Counted from the first letter of the stretch, positions 49,005 to 62,290 are shown. The stretch: DNA of 64,000 nt from Styela clava (GCF_964204865.1 NC_135252.1:11491383-11555382); one strand, 5' to 3'. Notes: generated by a model not told the origin, from the sequence alone. Numbers and translations: made by a program.

Positions 49005-50439
49005 TTATTTCTGGCACAACACTCCGTTCTGAGATGTTGTTGGATCAATGGAATAAATTCCGTCTGAACCATAGAAGTTGTCGATACGAATACCCATCTT
49101 GGTCCCAGATTTTTCAGGAGTCGTAGCATCTGGGTGATATTTTGTGAATGCAGCTGCGGTGCCACTGGAAAGATGAACAGACTTATCCTGTAAAAAGGTC
49201 ACAATAAAGATACATGTTGAGCGAATTAATAATCCATTTGCGCGCATTTTCAAAAGTGTTCCAAATGTATAAAATTCATATAATTTTTTTCTACGTTTCT
49301 CCAACAACAATCGATTTATTTTTATATATTTATACCATATATAAAAATCTGGCTTTGTTGTACATTCGGACACGTATAGCGTAAGAACGATGTGTGGAAA
49401 AATTGTATCAACAAACATATACGGTAATTGAAAATCTGACATCGTCTATTTTGTTATATTAGTACACACCAAAAGTCCAACACTGTACATACCGAGGGAT
49501 TATAAATCATCCCTGTCCAAATCTTGAAAGAGGTTGTTGACATGATTGATCGGACATATCCAACAACCATGCTGTAAAGATTTGAATCTACGATATCTGC
49601 TGTTTTTCCGGACTTCTTTCTGCATGTTTCAACTCCTTTGTCGAACGTTATTGCATCTTGATCCCCCGTTATAACGGCCCAGTAGCATACTCCGCGGTAG
49701 ATAAAACCTCCACAAGTCACTGTAGCAAAAAGTAACTCGTCACATTGCGGTTGTGTAAAACTACTAGTGAAACATGTATAGTAATGACATAGGTTTTAAC
49801 ACATTAACAATTTTATTTTTCAGCATTATACATACACCTTTTCTTGGATGGTTTTTACAAATATCTTTCATATACTTTATAAAGGTTTACCTTCGTCTAA
49901 TTTTGCCATTATTCTTTGATCCATTTCTTCTAATTTTTTTGCAACTAGATGAAAAAAAATTAAATTCTAAATGAGTATAAAAACCGTCACATCAAGCATG
50001 TATCAAAACGGTTAATTTCAATATGGAGTTTTTCAGTTGTCAAAAAATCTATATAATATATGAAGATATCTGTCAGCAAATTACTCGTTCTTTGATACTT
50101 GTTAAAATTCATATCAATAACATAAAATAGTATTCAAAAGCATATCACATCGGCAATTTACAAAATACTTCAGATGTTCGGACGTTTGAAAAGTTTCATT
50201 AAATATGTTTGCATGTGTAAAATCCGATAGCTATTACTGTTATCTTCACTTATCAGTATGAAATTTTGGATTTATAACACTTGGAATATCGTTATTCTAT
50301 ACACATGGACGTGATATAATTTACCTGATTCCATCGAATCCTCCATTCTATTATGAGTGAGCGAACAAATTCCTTTGCGAGCATTTACATTGCCGTATGC
50401 AGATAACAACAACAGTATAGTCAAATAAACTCGAGTCAT
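49005..50439 (-). CDS. secreted C-type-lectin-like protein, 192 aa
   Basis: Exons in coding order: 50325-50439, 49891-49944, 49493-49719 and 49005-49187, joined in phases 1, 1, 0. ATG 50439 opens a signal peptide (MTRVYLTILLLLSAYGNVNA). The short second exon encodes AKKLEEMDQRIMAKLDE, a likely coiled-coil that could assemble oligomers. The rest fits a C-type-lectin-like domain: the long-form N-terminal cysteine pair (Cys59, Cys68), the first helix with ETCRKKSG (Cys89), the core IWTGMIYNPS, and the final NGVLCQK (Cys190). The inner disulfide pair of classical domains and the EPN, QPD or WND calcium/sugar motifs are absent. Carbohydrate binding of the classical type is therefore doubtful, and protein or other ligand binding is possible. 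A role in immunity or matrix recognition would be inference. Confidence 0.82.
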
Positions 50440-51429
50440 ATTGTTTGCTGTCAAAATTGAAATAAAATTTTGAGTGTGTTATGGGAACGCTATCTTCCAT
50501 TTAGAACCCAGCGTTTATTTTCGTTTTTTTTACTCAAAAGGACGCGATCTGCAAATACATCAAATTAAAAGCTTCTCTATAAATGAAATGATAACTAAAT
50601 CGACAAAAAAGCACAATATTCATTTGTAACATGTGATTGGAAAATGAAAAATGTTCAAACATTCAACGCCAAATGTATTATTTATTTGTATAATTTTTTC
50701 TTTAATAAATGGAAAGATACAGATTATTTTGTCCCCAATTGCAATTCGAGTAACTTCATTCACAATAAATCCAAAAAGCATGATTTGACAAAGTTAGTGT
50801 TAAAGTTCGAGGCAGATTAGATTCACAGTAAACGCCTAAATCAGATTGAAGCATCGTTAAAGTTTACTCAGATTTAGGGAAAAATTTAAGAGAATACTAC
50901 TTTTCAAGTTTGATATAGTAATCCAACACACACCGTTTTGTGATATCGAAATAATTTTCAACGTTATCAAATATTTGATTGCTCACCTGACCAATATTTT
51001 AGCACATTCGCTTTTTGCAAAGTCTACTGCAAAATGTCTATTACATTGTTAAGCTACGTCTATTTATAAAATTTCATGCAAAAATTGATAATTTTTTGTT
51101 GTTTTCGAAATACCATGATTGAGCACCAAATCATGCTAAAAATAAGATACTATTTAAAAAGGCATACGTGACTAAATTCACATATCGCTTGAGCACGTGA
51201 TTCAATCTCTTAGAACTTGTATTATAATCCTATTTTCTGTGAAAATGCACTCGTGCTAATTGCACGTCACGGTGTGAAAAAACATGTTGAAATCAGTGCT
51301 GCAAAAATAAGAGCTACGTTTTTGTTATTGGGTTTAAAACTTATCTAAATCTGCGGTTGCGTCGGTAAATGGTTATTGTGAATCCATCATGAAATTAACT
51401 ATTATCAACAATAAATTCTCCATAAAACA
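50440..51429. other. gene-free stretch upstream of the lectin-like gene
   Basis: AT-rich; includes the presumed promoter of the lectin-like gene. Nothing else recognised. Confidence 0.4.
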
Positions 51430-52722
51430 AATAAATAAAATAAGGAACTGCACCCTCTCGCGTCACGAATTATTCACAATCTACCAAAATCATATTCTAA
51501 ACGAACCACCATTACTCTCATTGCAGAACTACCAACAAAGATATTTTATAAACGAAGTGAATTGAGCGCATATACCAAATATCGAAAATGTACTATATTC
51601 CTAAATATGTGTCAACAATTTTCAACGAAGGTTACCGATTAATATTTTCGTTCAATCCACTGCGCGTGCGTCTGCGAATATCTTTTTTCGACCTTTGCTC
51701 GGACTGTTCCCAATTTTGTATCAGGCATTTGGGACCCTTCCAAATAAATGTGAACATTTTTACAAATTCAAGTAAAAATACGACTGCTGTTTAGGTTTTG
51801 TTCACGTTTGACTTTTATTTTTATTACCTCAAGTCATGTTTATACAACGGGGACAATTTAAATCCATATTACTTGTCATGGGAAGCGAGATCATGGTGAC
51901 AGCGCGTATCGGCTGATTGACGTCCCTTGCGTGGAAGTGCTGCCTATGTGTGTTCTCTGGGCGCGCTGTTTTACCCAAAATGTTGTAAATTTAGGGCACC
52001 ACGCGATTTTTCGGATGCGACGGTTGCATATGGGTCAGGTAAATACAGACCAAACAAAGTATGTACAGGGTACAGTGCATGCGCAAATATGTACATCATT
52101 GTTGCACCTTCAAGTTCACCTTCTATTATTATATTGCAAATACATGAACATATTTGGGCTGTTTTATTCGAATATTCTCCACGTCGTTTCATCTCTCTCC
52201 TCAATTGGATTTCTTTTTCCATGTTTGCAACAACAAAAAATCATTTGCAGGAACTCCGTTACATTATCTTGCACCCAAAACATTTGCACATGTATACTTT
52301 AGGACCAACAAACATTGGCACCTATACGTTTGCATCGACATGTTTTAGCACCCACATATAAATTGCACCCACAGATATTGCACCTAATCCACATACATTT
52401 GCACTCGTGTATATTTGGACCCACCAACATTTTCACCCACGTACGTTTGCACCCATATCACGTACATTCGCACCCGTGTATAATTTCATTCATAGAAATT
52501 TGCACCTAGTACATTGCACCCACGGACATTTGCACCCACGTAAATTTGCATCGAGGTCCAATTGCACCAGCGTACTTTTTCACCTATAGACATTTGCACC
52601 CCTGTCTTTGAATTAAAATGGGTTACATTGCCATTTGGGACGTAGAACGGACATATCGATGTGGCAAATACCAGTGATTACAAAATTTACGCAAACCCGC
52701 ACGCGATTAATTTGAATTTTTG
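51430..52722. repeat. tandem duplication, full-length copy
   Basis: A 1293-bp unit whose first 256 bp (51430-51685) and last 263 bp (52460-52722) recur in order in the next 519 bp. It contains the 20-bp array at 52240-52610. Open frames here come from the repeated units and are not considered genes. Confidence 0.9.
52240..52610 (+). repeat. degenerate minisatellite with units of about 20 bp
   Basis: Roughly eighteen variable units close to ACGTACATTTGCACCC. Unit length and sequence drift. The reverse-complement version of the same unit is found at 54180-54435. Confidence 0.85.
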
Positions 52723-53241
52723 AATAAATAAAATAAGGAACTGCACCCTCTCGCGTAACGAATTATTCACAATCTACCAAAATCATATTCTAAACGAACC
52801 ACCATTACTCTCATTGCAGAACTACCAACAAAGATATTTTATAAACGAAGTGAATTGAGCGCATATACCAAATATCGAAAATGTACTATATTCCTAAATA
52901 TGTGTCAACAATTTTCAACGAAGGTTACCGATTAATATTTTCGTTCAATCCACTGCGCGTGCGTCTGCGAATATCTTTACGTACATTCGCACCCGTGTAT
53001 AATTTCATTCATAGAAATTTGCACCTAGTACATTGCACCCACGGACATTTGCACCCACGTAAATTTGCATCGAGGTCCAATTGCACCAGCGTACTTTTTC
53101 ACCTATAGACATTTGCACCCCTGTCTTTGAATTAAAATGGGTTACATTGCCATTTGGGACGTAGAACGGACATATCGATGTGGCAAATACCAGTGATTAC
53201 AAAATTTACGCAAACCCGCACGCGATTAATTTGAATTTTTG
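52723..53241. repeat. tandem duplication, copy with a 774-bp internal deletion
   Basis: 52723-52978 equals 51430-51685 and 52979-53241 equals 52460-52722 with very few differences. The piece corresponding to 51686-52459 is missing. The order shows duplication followed or accompanied by an internal deletion. Confidence 0.9.
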
Positions 53242-54179
53242 AACACGACGTTGACCTTTGGATCGTTTTGTTATTATGATTATTTGTTGTTGTTAGTATT
53301 TCATTTCTTCTTGTTGTAAAACAATTTATTTTCCTTTTAATTACTGTACCAATTGCTTTGAAATTTTCTGTGGTTAAAGAATATTGTTGCCGCTGGATGT
53401 TTAATACTTTTTTCACTTCGACGTTTTGTGTGGTGACGTAAACAAAATTAAAAATAAAATTTCTGTAGCGTTCCGCGACCGCATGCCTGTTGATTTCTTG
53501 CTACGCAGTGTCGAGAGTTTATTTTTACCCCACCGTACAGTAGACTAGGTAAGATGTGATAGGCTACTGTGAAAGACATGATAATTGAATAATTTGGTAT
53601 TTCGATTCACGTTGAGACTAGATGCATGAATCATCATCGTCACAAGATCTATTTAAGCTGAGACAATCCGGGTACCGGTGCTGGTAAGCTACGGTACCAG
53701 TAGCTGTTCCACAGTTTCAGCTTTTTTTATAATATGTTTTTAAGGGTAACTGTGAGTAACCTATTTCGATTTGGCTTTCGTGTCAATATGTTTAAGCCTT
53801 GTATTTACTATTTACAGTCAACTGTTTACGCAATGAACGCGTATGGCATGGAACACTTGTGTGTCTGAATCTCGCAGTAGATTCTATATATCTGCGATGG
53901 CAATTAGCGGTCAAAATTGATCTGTGAACATCACCAATACCGGGTTACCCTTTCAAAAGAGTATATTATTGTGAAATATTAGGGCTGCACACCTTAAAAA
54001 TCTGCGCTTGAGAAAAATCGATAAAATCGTATTAAACTGTATTACAGTTACTGCGTGCAGCATGATTTAGGTCAGATTGAAATCACGGGTAAATGCTACT
54101 TGAACATTGTTATTGAATTTACGATAAAATGCTACTCAAACATTAAAAGACTGATGCTTTTTACCAGTCAACGTGTTAA
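53242..54179. other. spacer between inverted minisatellite arms
   Basis: About 0.94 kb without gene features. Near 54075-54165 it carries sequence related to the 57-bp minisatellite (AAATGCTACTTGAA, GACTGATGCTTTTTA). Confidence 0.45.
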
Positions 54180-54435
54180 CGTCTATAAGTGCAAATGTAC
54201 GTGGAAGCAATGATCTGTGGATACAAATGTCCATGGCTGCAAATGTAGGCGGTTGCAAAAATCCATGGGTTCAATCTATATGCGGGTGGGAATGTACGGG
54301 TTCTCATTCATGTGGTTGAAAATATATGGGTCCAAATTTATGTGGGTCCAATATCGATGAGTGCAAAAGTATGCATGTGTAAATGTCCTCGGTGCGGTTT
54401 ACGGGTGCAAATGTACGTGGGTGCAAATGTGCTGT
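54180..54435 (-). repeat. degenerate minisatellite, inverted relative to 52240-52610
   Basis: Units resembling GGGTGCAAATGTACGT, the reverse complement of the unit at 52240-52610. Two clear consecutive units end the array near 54430. The opposite orientation makes the pair foldback-like. Confidence 0.8.
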
Positions 54436-57400
54436 CACCAAGAAGCTCCATTAAAAGCAGAATCCTAAAATTTTGTCATTGCTCTGTTTCCGTATATATA
54501 TTGCTTCAAAGCTATAGACTGTGTGTTGCAAACAACAGTGGAATTGAAACGATGAATACATCTGTTCAGCTTAATCTTTTTACAATTTCACCCGATAATC
54601 CAGATCACCTGTTTCTATAACTCGTAGTATACTGAGACGTTTATTAATCATTTAGTGCAGAATTCATTTATTGTTCTGCTAATCCACGGCTGTTAAAACT
54701 TCATTGCAAACGGTATAAATATTGTAGTGCGAGCATAAGCGGCAACAAAATTTGTCATATGTCTCATGAGCGATTTCCAAGAATTTTTCTAACAAGAAAA
54801 CTAAAATTCAGTGATAGTTTATGATCTTCGAAGCGCGTCATCTTTTTGTTTAAAAATAATTTATTACCTCTGTGATGCGTGTGCCTCTCACTCAGTTGCC
54901 GTATCTCATGAGATCGATGTTGGATGAGTTTATGGCATGTCACCAATGATCTCGTGCGTTATATATCAGAGTTCTGGATTTCATTCTGTAGTCACGCCGT
55001 AAATATATGTCACGCACATTTAACATAACATACAATGCGCTAGTGAGTTCAGTATCTTTATTATTAGATATAAATAAAAAATGAGAGAGGTAAACTATAG
55101 ATCTTTAATAGAAAGCCCTGTCACTATTTAAAAAATGTGAGATTTGAGAGGACACCCTGCCACGTTTCAAGTACTGCAGGTTGCGCTCGCCAAGTTAGCG
55201 GCGGCGGGACTGTTGTTTTGAGCGGCTTTATACGAAAGATCCTTTGAACTGAACAAATTACACCAGATATCATTGGCACCATAATTGCAATCAGCACAAA
55301 TCGATTTTCCCATCTACACAAGTGCATACCGTCTTACTTATTGCAAATGACTAACCTGGGATAACAGTATGATGGTCAATTGATCATAGCTGAACCCACA
55401 GCATAAACACGAATAATATACAATATTACAAATTAAAGTTCGGCGCAATATAATACTCTAATTATAAACGACACTATGACCATATGACGACAGAACTGCG
55501 ATTTTCAACAATAGTGTATATAACGCGTGTAAGACATTCTAAGGAAATGCCATTTACATCATGTAAATGTCTTTACAGCTTTGCATCCAAATGCATATTC
55601 AATTGATTACCATGAAATTTGTCGTAACAATTCGGTAATTCGACGACCGTAAATGCTTCCGAATGGTCTGCCACAAAACCTACCTCATAACCCAATAAAT
55701 AACTTCTACGTGACATTGACTATTTTACTTACCCCTTGTCTGATCGACTAAATTATAACTAATGGTATGCTATTTGAAGGAAAAAAAGCTGAAGCAGTTG
55801 GCAGTGACAAACAATATCGCGTCTAATATATTTCAGCTACACGTGATAAATTCGCTACTTATGGAAACAATACAGAATTTATTTTCTTATCAACTTGGTA
55901 ATTTGAATTCACAGTTTGCCTATAACAAAACACAATCACCAATAATAAACGGATAGCATTTGAAAGTTTCCAATTCCAACTTCATTGTCGCTACTCAGCG
56001 CAATTGGTTCTTTATAGCTTCATAATGAATAAAAAACGGTGCCATCAATTTTTAGTATGCCCTTCTTATAATTAGAGGATTTAAAAATATACAACGGCAT
56101 CCGGTGGATTTGCAATTAGTAGCATCTTACGTCGATAGCGTGAACTTGGGACCTTTTTATTGCCTTCATGTTACACACGTTTCTCACTTATGCTGAACTT
56201 TATGTCTTAGGTATTTAACAAGTTTACAACAGTGTTTTTATTTTTATTATCGGCGTTCACACGAAATACATAAACATTTATGGAAACTAATTTGTTCGAA
56301 CAAGTTTATTTGACAACTGTTATTGAGAATTTAATATATCGCATTCTTGATAGTGGCACAATGTCAAGTAAGAGTTAGATGATTTAATATAACAGATGAC
56401 ATCAGTAATTCACAAAGAACTATTCACTGATTTCAACTTAAGAGATACCGTCAAGTCACCTATGCAGTTGATTGATGTTGGAAACGCCCTTTCCCAACGA
56501 ACTCACTATTAACACAATATATTCCAGTTAAATAATTATTTGAATATGTTGAAATGTTAGAGTAATTACTTAAAAAAAATAACGAGATAGCGATCGGAGA
56601 CCGCCGACTTATCGATTTAGCGGCGTGTATCCTTCCCTTTGACTCAATAGCGAGACCGCGTGTCCCATCACTAATTAATCAATACCTTGCTAATTATACG
56701 ATAATTCATCCAAAATCAATAGGCTTCTGGTCCGAGATGTGATGAATGCTCATGCACAATTTGGATCAGATTCAACCTCGCTTTCGTGAGATATCGCGTG
56801 TATATAACAGACAAACAAACAGACAGACAAGTACCTATCAACATACTTACCAATCAAGATCGATAAGTAACAATAAAACATGATTAAAAAAATGATATCT
56901 CCAACCAAATAGTGTGCGAGAATGAAACAAAATGATTTCCATCTAACGCTCGCCAGCTCGATTATGAAATGTTATCATTGGTGATTATTACAGATTTCCA
57001 ATACGAGTTGCTGATAAATATCACATCTGAACAGCATAATCTTACACGAAAAATCTTTGGGAGAACTAGAAAATAGCGCGTGTATATACGTGAAATTATC
57101 AACAACAAAAATCGACCAACCAGTGCGTATACTATAATCCAAATGTATTTGACACATGTTATAAATGTTTCTTAACAACTGTTAGTGAACCACACAGAGT
57201 AACTTTTTCCCATAGGGGTTACCTTGAGCGATGATCGTAACGTAAATATGGTAATGGTTTCGGAGCAAATGTTTGCTGATAATCGGATTATGATACTATT
57301 TCAAATCAATTCAAATTCTGATTCATCATTATACATATACAATTTAACAAACAATGTACTCAACGGTAGCTAGTGGAAATAAAATGGCTTCGTTTTTGCG

Positions 57401-60400
57401 TGTGGAAAATGTAGAAACACACGAAAATCAAAACTCACAACCACGTCAATAATCAAAATCTTAACTTAGTTAAGAAAAAATAACTATATATAAATTATAT
57501 TACTTCTTCAATGTTGTTGCATTAGCATACTACTGCCACACGTAGGCGACTTTATCTGCAGTCCATTCACATACTAAAATAAAATAAATAGCTGCAAGAC
57601 CTATCTGTATAATACGATATACAAAGACATAAAATGTATTTATATCTACATGGAGATGCGAAAGCAGAACTTCGAAAAATTAGTAAAAGAGTTCTACTAT
57701 TGTGAAAGGCCACATATTTGTTGGTATATAGTATATAATATTATAAAATAATATTATTAATATTGTTTTCCAATATCATCAAATATGTTGTCCAAGAACA
57801 TTAAATAGGTCTTTTCTGCATTTATTTTCATTTGCGATACTTGGAATTTTGTTTCAAGCTTGCACATTGCCACACCACAAACATATTTTCGTAGAGTTTT
57901 AAAATATTCCACATTTTCACATAGGCACTCGGTTGACTGATCGCTCTGGGATTTTTCTTTGTCGTTTGCAATAGATGTGGCAATAAACAATGAACATAAA
58001 CGAGGGAAACTTCAGCAGTAAGTGCGTACAGTTGTTTAGCGCTCCGCCCCCAGGGTAATTTTTAACTTGGTGACTTAGGAATAATTCCGAATTTCCAAGA
58101 TTAACACCGATAGCATGACAATTTAAAATCCGATGTCGCTTGGCTCCATGTTGTCTTTATTGTTGTGGACTGGAGGCAAGCGGATTACGAACCTGTTGCA
58201 GATCTTAGAAAAGGCTATTTGTTGCACATGTAGATTATAAGAATTAGAGCGGCACGTTAAGTTGTAATCTCGATATTTAGAAACAAAAAAACTAGGGATC
58301 GATTCGATATCATTACGTGAAGTCTTGTAAGATGACCTTACCAACCTGTTCACTTTACAAAGTTCACTAGCTTGTACAAAGTAGCATGTGAAACACTTTT
58401 TAAAAAAAAATAACTTTAAAAATGATGTTACCGAGATTTTTATTACTGAGTTTCTCTGTTAAAAAAAATTCCTGTTGATAAAAATGAAGAACGCATCAAC
58501 ATACTAATTAATCGTAAAGGAAATACGATTTACCGGTGGTTTCAAATAGTTACTTCTCCAATATTTTTCATTCGTTAATTTTAAACTGTTTTCAACAAAC
58601 TTTCAATTTCTCAGTGATACACCGGTAAAAATTTTGGTTTACTAAAATATCGTTCTTCCTGATAGTTTTATAATAGATTGTAAAATGTATTACAGTGGGC
58701 GTGAGCGTGTCGTTAACTTTAAAAACATATTTATGGGTAGAAAATTCGTCTACTTTTCCCTTGTAAAAAAATATCATGATGTGTATATGTCTTAGTTAAG
58801 CGATACATCGATTCGCTTACTTCGTGGTGAAGCAACAAGTTCGTTACACTGTTTCTTAATAGGTATACTCAAGGCGCATTACAAAGGGCATTGAGTAGCC
58901 GATGATGAAAAGCTCCTTGTATACATGTTATATAGGATTTTACGGGAAGTTAGACAGAACTCGTGTGCAAATAAACAAGTAATTTGTCTTAATTCGATTA
59001 TGTTAGAAATAGTAATTAGTCAGACACGCTTTTAGGTAAAGACCGTCGTGATATGTACAGTGTCAAATAACAGCAAAGTTGTTTATAGCTATATTTGATT
59101 AGAATAATAGTAAAGTGTAAAGAATGTAAATACACAAACACAATGTAAACATACTTTTTGTTTGCAATCAGATTACTGCATTGTTACATAAATTTTCCGG
59201 TTTTTAATAATTGTAGCAGAGAAAATACCTCTTAGTGAATGTGTATTCAGTGAATTGTAGCGTATACTTTTCAGAGAATGTTTCACAGAGCAAAGCCAAA
59301 CTCGTTTGAGTTTAGTTTGGTTCACCATTAAGTTAGATAGGGAGCGACTATTCACTTAGTGGTTACTTTGCAAAAAAACAATCGTGGGTAAAAGTAATAT
59401 TTAGTTACCAGGGCGAAAGTAAAGGAATTATGTCGACTATCAGATGATAATTTAAAGTTATTCCGTCTCATAGTGGTTGGCCTTGATATTCCGACCCGGT
59501 CTTTATTTTCTATCACAAAGTAACAATCGTTTATCACCGTTTCCTAATTATCAGTGAAAGTTCCTCATTAAGCAATAAATGGCTTTAATTATATTTCAAT
59601 GGTGATGTTATTGTATTGCTTTCAAAATGATACTCGCACGCCAATCATTAAGAATTGCATTAATTGTTGCCTTGTTTTCATTTGATTACACCATGTTATC
59701 TTGCTATTACGAAATGTAATTCTCTCCCAGGATCATGTAATGAAATTTTAGAAATATTACATACGTCTTCAAGATATTTCCAATCAGACAAAATCGGTTA
59801 GCCAGTTGATTTGCTGGTCTACAAGAATCGAAGATAAGAAGGCCAAGCAGTATTTAAGAACAAACATCGATATGTTATAGGGATAAGTAATAATAACTAA
59901 AGCAGATTTCCAATCGACAATTACAAAAAAAGTCAAGTCATCGATTATTTTTATGTAAGTTTTATATTAATTGGATGAACTTGTGTCAATTAAAAATTAA
60001 ATTCGCGGACCTATGTGAAACTTATAGTTATATTGTTTCAATAGCTTAATATATAGGATATGGATGACAAAAATTGCAAGCGGATTGCATGAAGTCGACT
60101 TTTGAACAAAGTATATGATGATTCAACGTGAATTGTTAAAGCAATGAGAGGCCATCTAGAATAACATTTGATGCCAAAGTATCTATAATTGTGCAATTGT
60201 GCATGTTATTACATGCAATTGTATCAATTATCTAAGATATAAAAAGAACACGTAGTGAATGTGAAGTATGATATTGATGAGGAACGTGTACAGAGGTAAA
60301 ATCCAGTAGCCTACAAGTGGAATTTATGACGAATCTAATTAATGACACTACTATTGATTTTTAATCAGATTAATTTGAAATTGAAACAAATCTATTCTCG

Positions 60401-62290
60401 AATTCTTTTCCGAGTATTCGCCAAATAGTAAGACATGGAAAATGATTGCTGTGAGAACCGAGCTAATGTCTGCTACTTGGCTTTTTTCATTGTACCTTGA
60501 GCAGATTGTCCACTCTGTAATATATAGGCCCAACAACAGCAGTAACAGCTTTGCTATAGACTGTAATGAATATTTTGAGGTACGGCATATATGAACTTCT
60601 TTAGAATGCTTTCATACCCACTTTTATTTATAGCAATTGGGAATCAAAACAGACTAGTGTTACAGGAGATTACAGTAGAAGAAGGAGTGAATTAATAATG
60701 CGAGTTAAAATTAATTGTATATCGTAGCAACTGACGTGATTGCACAATTCTGCCTACATATATAATATGTATGTATAAATGAAGTTTCAAGTTCAGTTTT
60801 ATTCGAATAATAGAGTGAGCAAAATGAATTTTTGAAAGAAAGGTATTTTCCAGAGTTAGTTCTTGGAAACTCGATGTAAATTTTATTCATTCATCAGGGA
60901 TAAAAACCTTACTAAAGTGAAGCATATGTATTTGTATGCTTCATTTGAGTAAGATTTTTATCCTTGATGAATGACTCAAATTTGCATCAAGTGAACTTTG
61001 CGATGTAGAGTCGAAATGCCTGGAGGGTAATTCCGACCCTAATCTCTCACAGTGTTGAGGGAAATAACGAAACATTCCGGGGATTAACGCTGTATATCTT
61101 CCGGAAAGTTAAACGTCAACTTTGTTGGATCCATCCTGTTCTTTGTTGTGTATTCATTTAGAAAGGATTACGATAGGTGGTGTAAAAACTGAGATCAGTG
61201 TATAATGAGAAACTGAGGTTATTTGCCGAGATTTCGAATAACCCATAATTATACCAGGTGTAAGGATACAGACTTGCCATGAAAATATATATATTTCTTG
61301 TCTAGACATCGTTTGTGGCTGTGGTATTTAAACCGTCATCATTTTAGTAACTCTCATCCTAGTTTGTTGAGTCAAATTAGTTTAATGGTACTCATGGCTA
61401 GATGCCTCCGCAAAATAATAGGACAGTTTACCAGTGCTCGGAAATGTTTGTGTGCCGAGTATTTCCACCGGTACACTGAGCGAAAAATAACAGCTGCTAT
61501 TCAAATAACAAGGTGAAATTGTAACAAGAGGGCATCTAAGAGTTTAAGAGCAATTCCCCGAACTCAATTAGAGATTTGGATCGGCTAAAAAAACAGTGGA
61601 AATTGGTATGAAGTGAGCCGCATGGTCGATTTATTCTGTCGCCAAGATGAAGTCTAAGGATCCCACGCGGAATCAATAACGTTATGTATTGAAAACGTAC
61701 GCGGCGTTTCAGGTGTTGCATACTAGTTAGTATTAGATATGGAAACAGTTTTCTAGTCATACACAATTATTACATCCACAACTTTGTCATTCACGCCACC
61801 AGTTAATCAAGTAATCATTACGATGTTCTCGAAATCCCGTTGTTGACAACACGGAACAGCCTTTTGTTGTGTGTTTGTGGAGGAACGTGTATCACGAGAA
61901 GTCGCTGGCGAAAAAGTGGATGTCTTTGCAGTTTATTGGGATGGACGAAGTGAAGTGAAGTTACAGTTGCAGTTAATGAATATTATAATTATGATGTAAT
62001 ATGGTATTAAGTATATATAAACTGTTGCGGTGTCCAGGGTCTATTCCTGCTTAACAGACACCAACAATTCTGGATATCTCAGTCTCTATCATACATATTA
62101 TATTAGACTCAAAAATTTCAGTTTAGTTTGATATGACGTTAGCCTGAATCTAGTCCGAAATGTTCTGCCTCAGCTATTTTTAATTAATCAATGTTCCATT
62201 TTTTACAGATCCGTCGGTTATAATAATCTAAAGTAGCCACCGTCGTAGGCCTAGTTTTAGTAGCATTACGAATTCGCTCCCAGTGCCGAG
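54436..62290. other. long stretch without a resolvable gene
   Basis: About 7.9 kb. Minus-strand open frames at 55124-55327, 57757-57990, 58123-58353 and 58592-58777 look partly protein-like, with cysteines and plausible acceptor sites, but could not be joined in phase into a gene model. One long hairpin occurs at 60871-60990. No transposon termini with target duplications were recognised. Confidence 0.4.
60871..60990. ncRNA. long near-perfect hairpin, miRNA-precursor-like or MITE
   Basis: Two 56-nt arms (60871-60926 and 60935-60990) are reverse complements with roughly eight to ten differences and an 8-nt loop. Some of the differences become G:U pairs if transcribed on the plus strand. The arm includes CATTCATCAGGGATAAAAAC. 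No other copy is in the window. The stem is longer than a typical animal miRNA precursor, so a small palindromic transposon is an equal possibility. Confidence 0.45.

Noticed and set aside
51927-52589. Cluster of overlapping open frames rich in His, Cys and Thr
   Set aside because: They are translations of the 20-bp minisatellite units in several frames; no splice or start context supports a gene.
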